Assembly (NCBI RefSeq): GCF_018283675.1
Contig: NZ_JAGVRK010000001.1
Span: 1,488,001 to 1,552,000, forward strand
Source of the DNA: Metabacillus flavus
GTDB lineage: Bacteria; Bacillota; Bacilli; Bacillales; Bacillaceae
Direction: 5' to 3'
Length of the DNA stretch: 64,000 nucleotides
The notes beneath the pieces are model-generated. The model made no database searches. It was given only the letters and a program-made list of their open reading frames with translations, and had not been told where the DNA came from. Of the stretch, positions 60,807-64,000 are shown piece by piece; position 1 is the first letter of the stretch, and every line of letters starts with the position of its first letter. A program made the position numbers and the translations under genes.

Positions 60807-60854
60807 GTGCGCCCATTTTTCATTCTAAAGCCGTCAAAAGCAATTTTGGCATAG
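60807..60854 (+). CDS. Candidate 15-residue leader peptide of the ABC-F gene
   Basis: GTG at 60807 begins the frame MRPFFILKPSKAILA and stops at TAG (60852-60854), which lies in the first terminator stem. AGAGAGTAGGA precedes it. Its placement is what ribosome-mediated attenuation needs: a ribosome stalled on it would block terminator folding. Confidence 0.5.
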   Translation: MRPFFILKPSKAILA

Positions 60855-60866
60855 GCTTTTTTTGAA
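60827..60866 (+). terminator. Leader terminator 1 upstream of ABC-F gene
   Basis: AAAGCC, an inner CAAAA/TTTTG stem, and GGCTTT are followed by T-run (60857-60863). Confidence 0.75.
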
Positions 60867-60881
60867 TACGGCATTCGTCAT

Positions 60882-60909
60882 CCTCTTCAGGTTCCTGAGA
60901 GGTTTTTTT
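60882..60909 (+). terminator. Leader terminator 2 upstream of ABC-F gene
   Basis: CCTCTTCAGG and CCTGAGAGG pair around TT, followed by T7. It ends about 31 bases before the start codon. Confidence 0.8.
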
Positions 60910-60939
60910 GTATTCAAAAAAGAGTGGGATGTGAAGCGT

Positions 60940-62646
60940 ATGCTATTGATGAAAATAAGAAATGTGAAAAAAAGCTTTGGTGACCGGGATATATTAACAG
61001 GGATAAATTTAGATATTGCTTTGGGCGACAGAATTGGTCTTGCCGGATACAACGGTACGGGAAAAACAACTTTTGCAAAACTTCTTGCGGGTATCCTCTC
61101 TATGGATGAAGGCTATATAGATGTGTTCGGGAAAAAAGTGAAAATCGGTTATCTGCAGCAATCTGTCGATTATACGGATGATAGCTTAAAAGTTCAGCAT
61201 CATTCTAAGGAATGGCTGAAATCCGCTAAAATGCTGGGGATTGGCTCACTGGAAGATCATCGTGAAAGAAGGCATTTAAGCGGCGGTGAAAAATTAAAGG
61301 TCGCATTGACCAATGTGCTTCAAGGGAATCCGGATTTGCTTATCCTGGATGAACCGACGAATCATATGGATCTGCGTGGAATCAAATGGCTCACGTCAGA
61401 ACTGCAGCGATTTAGCGGGACGGTACTGATCATTTCTCATGATCGTTATTTTCTTGATCAAACTGTAACGAGAATTGAAGAGCTCCACGATGGAAAACTC
61501 ATTTCCTATGAAGGAAACTACTCTGATTACAGGAAAGAGAAGCAGCGCAGGTTCGAGATCCAGGAAAGGGATTATGAAAAGCAGCAGCGGTATAAGAAAC
61601 GGATTGAAGGCCAGATGGAGAACTTAAAGAGCTGGTCCGAGAAAGCTCACAGGGATTCCACCAAGAGCAAGACGAATGAGAAGCTTCCTATGGGCTATAA
61701 AGAAACTCAAAGAGTGAAAGCAAAGAAAATGGACATCCAAATTCGTTCTAAAATGAAACGGCTGAATGCCGAAATGGAAAAAAATAAAGTGGAAAAGCCT
61801 AAAGAAGATACGAGCGTTTATTTTGACTTTAACGCCTCTCAAAAAAGGGGAAAACGGATTCTTGAAGCCACCAATGCGGCCAAAGCATTTGGCTCGAGAA
61901 CGTTGTTTCACCAAAGTCACTTTTATATGAAACATGGAGAAAAAGCAGCACTGCTTGGACCGAATGGAAGCGGGAAAACGACTTTTTTAAACATTTTATT
62001 AGGAAAAGAGGAGCTCTCCGAAGGCGAAATATGGTTCAGCCATTCTCTTAAAATCGGCTATCTGAGCCAGGAGGTAGAGGACTTAAATGTAAATTTGACT
62101 CCAATCCAAGCGCTCGGTTTAACTGATCGGGATACAAAAAGCAGAGCGATGGACATTAGTGCCCATCTGGGATTATCAGAAATGATGGACCGCAAAATTG
62201 AAGAGCTTAGCCTTGGACAAAGAACAAGGGTGAAATTAATCGGGCTGCTTTTGCAGGAGCTCGATATGCTCATTTTAGACGAACCTACTAATCACCTGGA
62301 TCTTCCATCAAGAGAGCAGCTGGAGGAAACCCTTAGTCTGTTTTCAGGGACATTGCTCATTGTCTCCCACGATTACTACTTTTTGGAGAAGCTGGCTGAT
62401 AGTATGCTGGTCATAGAAGAAGATCAGGTAATTCGCAAATATGGAATGACTTTAAAAGAATGGGAGAAAAAAGATTCTGTAACCGAACCTAAGGATGATA
62501 AGGAAAAGCTTCTTATTCTTGAGACCGAACTTTCTGCCGTACTGGGGAAGTTAAGCCTGCTGCAGCCCGGAGATCCGGAGTATACAGAGCTCGATAATAG
62601 CTTTAAGCAGCTTATGAGCAGAAAAAAAGAACTAAACAATGGGTAA
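60940..62646 (+). CDS. Antibiotic-resistance type ABC-F protein (Vga/VmlR-like)
   Basis: 568 residues from the ATG at 60940; a GTG at 60931 is an alternative. Two ABC domains are joined by a long basic linker of about 80 residues: first Walker A GYNGTGKTT, signature LSGGEKLKVAL, Walker B LLILDEPTNHMD; second Walker A GPNGSGKTT, signature LSLGQRTRVKL, Walker B MLILDEPTNHLD. There are no membrane segments. The long interdomain linker (ARD), with KQQRYKKRIEGQMENLKSW, reaches the peptidyl-transferase centre in Vga, Lsa and VmlR and displaces lincosamides, streptogramins or pleuromutilins. The leader with two terminators suggests drug-induced expression. Confidence 0.85.
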   Translation: MLLMKIRNVKKSFGDRDILTGINLDIALGDRIGLAGYNGTGKTTFAKLLAGILSMDEGYIDVFGKKVKIGYLQQSVDYTDDSLKVQHHSKEWLKSAKMLGIGSLEDHRERRHLSGGEKLKVALTNVLQGNPDLLILDEPTNHMDLRGIKWLTSELQRFSGTVLIISHDRYFLDQTVTRIEELHDGKLISYEGNYSDYRKEKQRRFEIQERDYEKQQRYKKRIEGQMENLKSWSEKAHRDSTKSKTNEKLPMGYKETQRVKAKKMDIQIRSKMKRLNAEMEKNKVEKPKEDTSVYFDFNASQKRGKRILEATNAAKAFGSRTLFHQSHFYMKHGEKAALLGPNGSGKTTFLNILLGKEELSEGEIWFSHSLKIGYLSQEVEDLNVNLTPIQALGLTDRDTKSRAMDISAHLGLSEMMDRKIEELSLGQRTRVKLIGLLLQELDMLILDEPTNHLDLPSREQLEETLSLFSGTLLIVSHDYYFLEKLADSMLVIEEDQVIRKYGMTLKEWEKKDSVTEPKDDKEKLLILETELSAVLGKLSLLQPGDPEYTELDNSFKQLMSRKKELNNG

Positions 62647-62717
62647 AGTAAGACATTGATTGAGCCTAATGGTACAATCGATTCAATAAGCATGTCCGAA
62701 AATAGTGGGGGCTGAAT

Positions 62718-63800
62718 ATGGAAACAATTGTCGAACGGGTGATGGGAATTTTGCCGAATCAAAAACCGGTGATCATAGGGGTCAGCGGAACGAACGGATC
62801 AGGATTTGAGACACAAGCCCGGGCACTTCAAGGGGAACTGGTTAAACAGGGGATTCTCGTCCATTTAGAGGAATTAATGGAGGAGCCAGTGGATATTGAT
62901 CCTGAAAATCCGGCCAAAAGCTGGTACGAACAATCCATGCCGGATCATAAAGCAAATATGGCTATTGAGAACGCAAAGCTTCACCGGGAGCTGGATATCG
63001 TCATTGTAAGCGGTGCATTTTTGCTAAAAAATACACTTGATCATTTATATGATACGTCTATCTGGATTGACTGCACAAAGCAAACAGCGAGGGAACGGGA
63101 GTACGCAGACGGACAGGTGAACATCGAATGGAAATTCGGTGCCCAGCGAATTCACGAAATCATTGATGAGCCAAAACAAAAAGCCAATCTTATCATCCAG
63201 AATGATCCTCGGCTTGAACAGGGTCCCAGAGTTATTCAAGAGGGATTCCATGGAGGGAAATGGCTGAATGAGCCTTCTTCCTGGATGGAAAGGAGCGGAT
63301 CGCTGACAGTGGAGACGGACCGCCTGACAGACTTTTGGCAAAGAACACATTACGGTTTCAGCAATGATAATGGACATTTTTATTATTTTCAAACCGATCT
63401 CGATTTCATGATGACGGTTACTGTAAAAGGAGAACCAATCCATCAATTTGATCAAGCGGGCTTAATGATTCGTGTGGATGAAGACAATTGGCTGAAAACG
63501 TCTCTTGAACATGAAGTGAATCAGCATCCAAAGCTTGGAGCAGTGGCAACAAATTTCGGATACAGCGACTGGTCCACTCAGGAAACGGATGAAGCTATTC
63601 AAGAACTCACCTACAGAGTAACCAGGACTGGGAATGATTATAAAATCGATGTGCTGCTTAAAGGAAATTGGCAGCAGCTTAGAGTAACAAGACTGCATCA
63701 TGATGAAAAAAAAGTAATGTGCGGGATCTATTGCTGCAGTCCGATTGAAAAAGGCTTTCATGCAGAATTCAGCAGCTTCAGGCTTGTTGAGTTATTTTAA
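62718..63800 (+). CDS. P-loop (uridine-kinase-like) domain fused to DUF1349
   Basis: 360 residues with GGGGG 8 bases before the ATG. Residues 1-165 look like a nucleoside-kinase P-loop protein: GVSGTNGSGFETQA at 21-34, SWYEQSMPDH, VIVSGAFLLKN and WIDCTKQTAREREYADG. However, the Walker A Lys-Ser/Thr is replaced by Phe-Glu, so phosphotransfer is unlikely. Residues 170-360 form a DUF1349 concanavalin-like domain: WQRTHYGFSNDNGHFYYF, FDQAGLMIRVDEDNWLKTS and YCCSPIEKGFHAEFSSFRL. DUF1349 proteins are poorly understood and may bind carbohydrate. The fusion looks unusual to me; no ligand can be inferred. Confidence 0.78.
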   Translation: METIVERVMGILPNQKPVIIGVSGTNGSGFETQARALQGELVKQGILVHLEELMEEPVDIDPENPAKSWYEQSMPDHKANMAIENAKLHRELDIVIVSGAFLLKNTLDHLYDTSIWIDCTKQTAREREYADGQVNIEWKFGAQRIHEIIDEPKQKANLIIQNDPRLEQGPRVIQEGFHGGKWLNEPSSWMERSGSLTVETDRLTDFWQRTHYGFSNDNGHFYYFQTDLDFMMTVTVKGEPIHQFDQAGLMIRVDEDNWLKTSLEHEVNQHPKLGAVATNFGYSDWSTQETDEAIQELTYRVTRTGNDYKIDVLLKGNWQQLRVTRLHHDEKKVMCGIYCCSPIEKGFHAEFSSFRLVELF

Positions 63801-63807
63801 AGGAAAA

Positions 63808-63846
63808 GGGCAGTTCGGGAACAGCTTCCCGGCTGCTCTTTTTATT
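63808..63846. terminator. Bidirectional terminator
   Basis: AGGGCAG-TCGGGAA and TTCCCG-CTGCTCT pair around CAGC, followed by T-rich sequence. Confidence 0.8.
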
Positions 63847-63857
63847 TGAGAACCGAT

Positions 63858-63980
63858 CTACGGGCGGACGATTAAATTTTCTTCCCGCTGATCTCCGTCC
63901 GGCAAATTGGCAAACGATACACTCATTCCGCCCAGGATAATCCCTGCCAGCACCAGACTAATCACAATTCTTCTGCCCAT
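63858..63980 (-). CDS. Small single-TM or secreted peptide, start uncertain
   Basis: From the ATG at 63980 the frame gives 40 residues: MGRR, one hydrophobic helix (IVISLVLAGIILGGMSVSFA) that looks like a signal peptide or anchor, and the acidic tail NLPDGDQREENLIVRP. The frame is open to the window edge, so a longer protein starting outside cannot be excluded. I do not recognise it. Confidence 0.45.
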   Translation of the reverse strand: MGRRIVISLVLAGIILGGMSVSFANLPDGDQREENLIVRP

Positions 63981-64000
63981 ATCTCTCATCTCTGCAACCC

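Noticed and set aside
60862-60939. N-terminal extension of the ABC-F protein
   Set aside because: The open frame there overlaps the second leader terminator and lacks a ribosome site.
62725-62735. Spo0A box TTGTCGAA
   Set aside because: It lies within the first codons of the P-loop/DUF1349 gene, not in a promoter position.
7678-63857. Many further frames of 60-180 codons on the opposite strand of clear genes
   Set aside because: They lack ribosome sites and lie fully antisense to well-supported genes.

Overview
The window looks like a chromosomal segment of a spore-forming member of the Bacillaceae (Bacillus/Metabacillus-like). Ribosome binding sites are strong AGGAGG types, GTG and TTG starts are common, and the gene order follows the Bacillus subtilis cheV-ykyB-ykuC-ykuD-ykuE-fadH-ykuI-ykuJ-ykuK-abbA-darB-ccpC-dapH-dapL-ykuS-ykuT-ykuU-ykuV block, then sipT-ykpA and ampS further on. 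Species cannot be fixed from the sequence alone. Gene names rest on remembered family features and synteny; no database search was run.

Layout. 1-7.6 kb: a truncated drug-exporter gene, a KinB-like sensor kinase, DinB, purine permease, UMF1 transporter, a DUF1906 protein, cheV and an HD hydrolase. 7.7-17.5 kb: ykyB, an HD-GYP phosphodiesterase, ykuC, the L,D-transpeptidase ykuD, an inserted polyphosphate pair (ppx, and ppk behind a PhoP-box-like promoter), the Tat substrate ykuE, and fadH behind a FadR box. 17.5-26.6 kb: ykuI, a Fur-box-controlled small RNA matching FsrA, a manganese catalase with a sigma-B-type promoter, a metallo-beta-lactamase gene killed by two TAA codons, ykuJ, ykuK, abbA with candidate Spo0A boxes, darB and ccpC. 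26.8-34.8 kb: the acetylated-branch lysine/DAP genes dapH-dapL, ykuS, a minisatellite of about 23 units of 41-42 bp split by an intact IS256-family element, a MscS channel, peroxiredoxin, thioredoxin-like YkuV and a cold-shock gene with a long hairpin leader. 35-47 kb: sucrase, GrpB, an ABC exporter with decayed ATPase motifs, an HxlR regulator, a SEDS protein, a coat protein, a LysE exporter, signal peptidase, a frameshifted lipoprotein, the ABC-F protein ykpA and a quinone-oxidoreductase-like enzyme. 47-64 kb: an OpuA glycine betaine system with its binding protein turned divergent, a CobW GTPase, PHP and aldo-keto enzymes, ampS, acyl-CoA dehydrogenase, gluconokinase, two acetyltransferases, a TetR/membrane-protein pair, a resistance-type ABC-F gene behind a leader peptide and two tandem terminators, and a P-loop/DUF1349 fusion.

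How the genes fit together. Several neighbours concern second messengers or stress: HD (alarmone-type), HD-GYP and EAL (c-di-GMP), DarB (c-di-AMP), Ppx/Ppk (polyphosphate/pppGpp), FsrA (iron sparing), Mn-catalase, peroxiredoxin and OpuA (osmotic stress). Sporulation and its control are represented by the kinase, AbbA and the coat protein. Most of this is conserved Bacillus core. The most unusual items are the split minisatellite, the regulatory RNA elements (FsrA, csp leader, ykuS hairpin, ABC-F attenuator), the PhoP-box promoter of ppk, and several decaying or odd proteins. I did not find a clear, wholly new multi-gene system.
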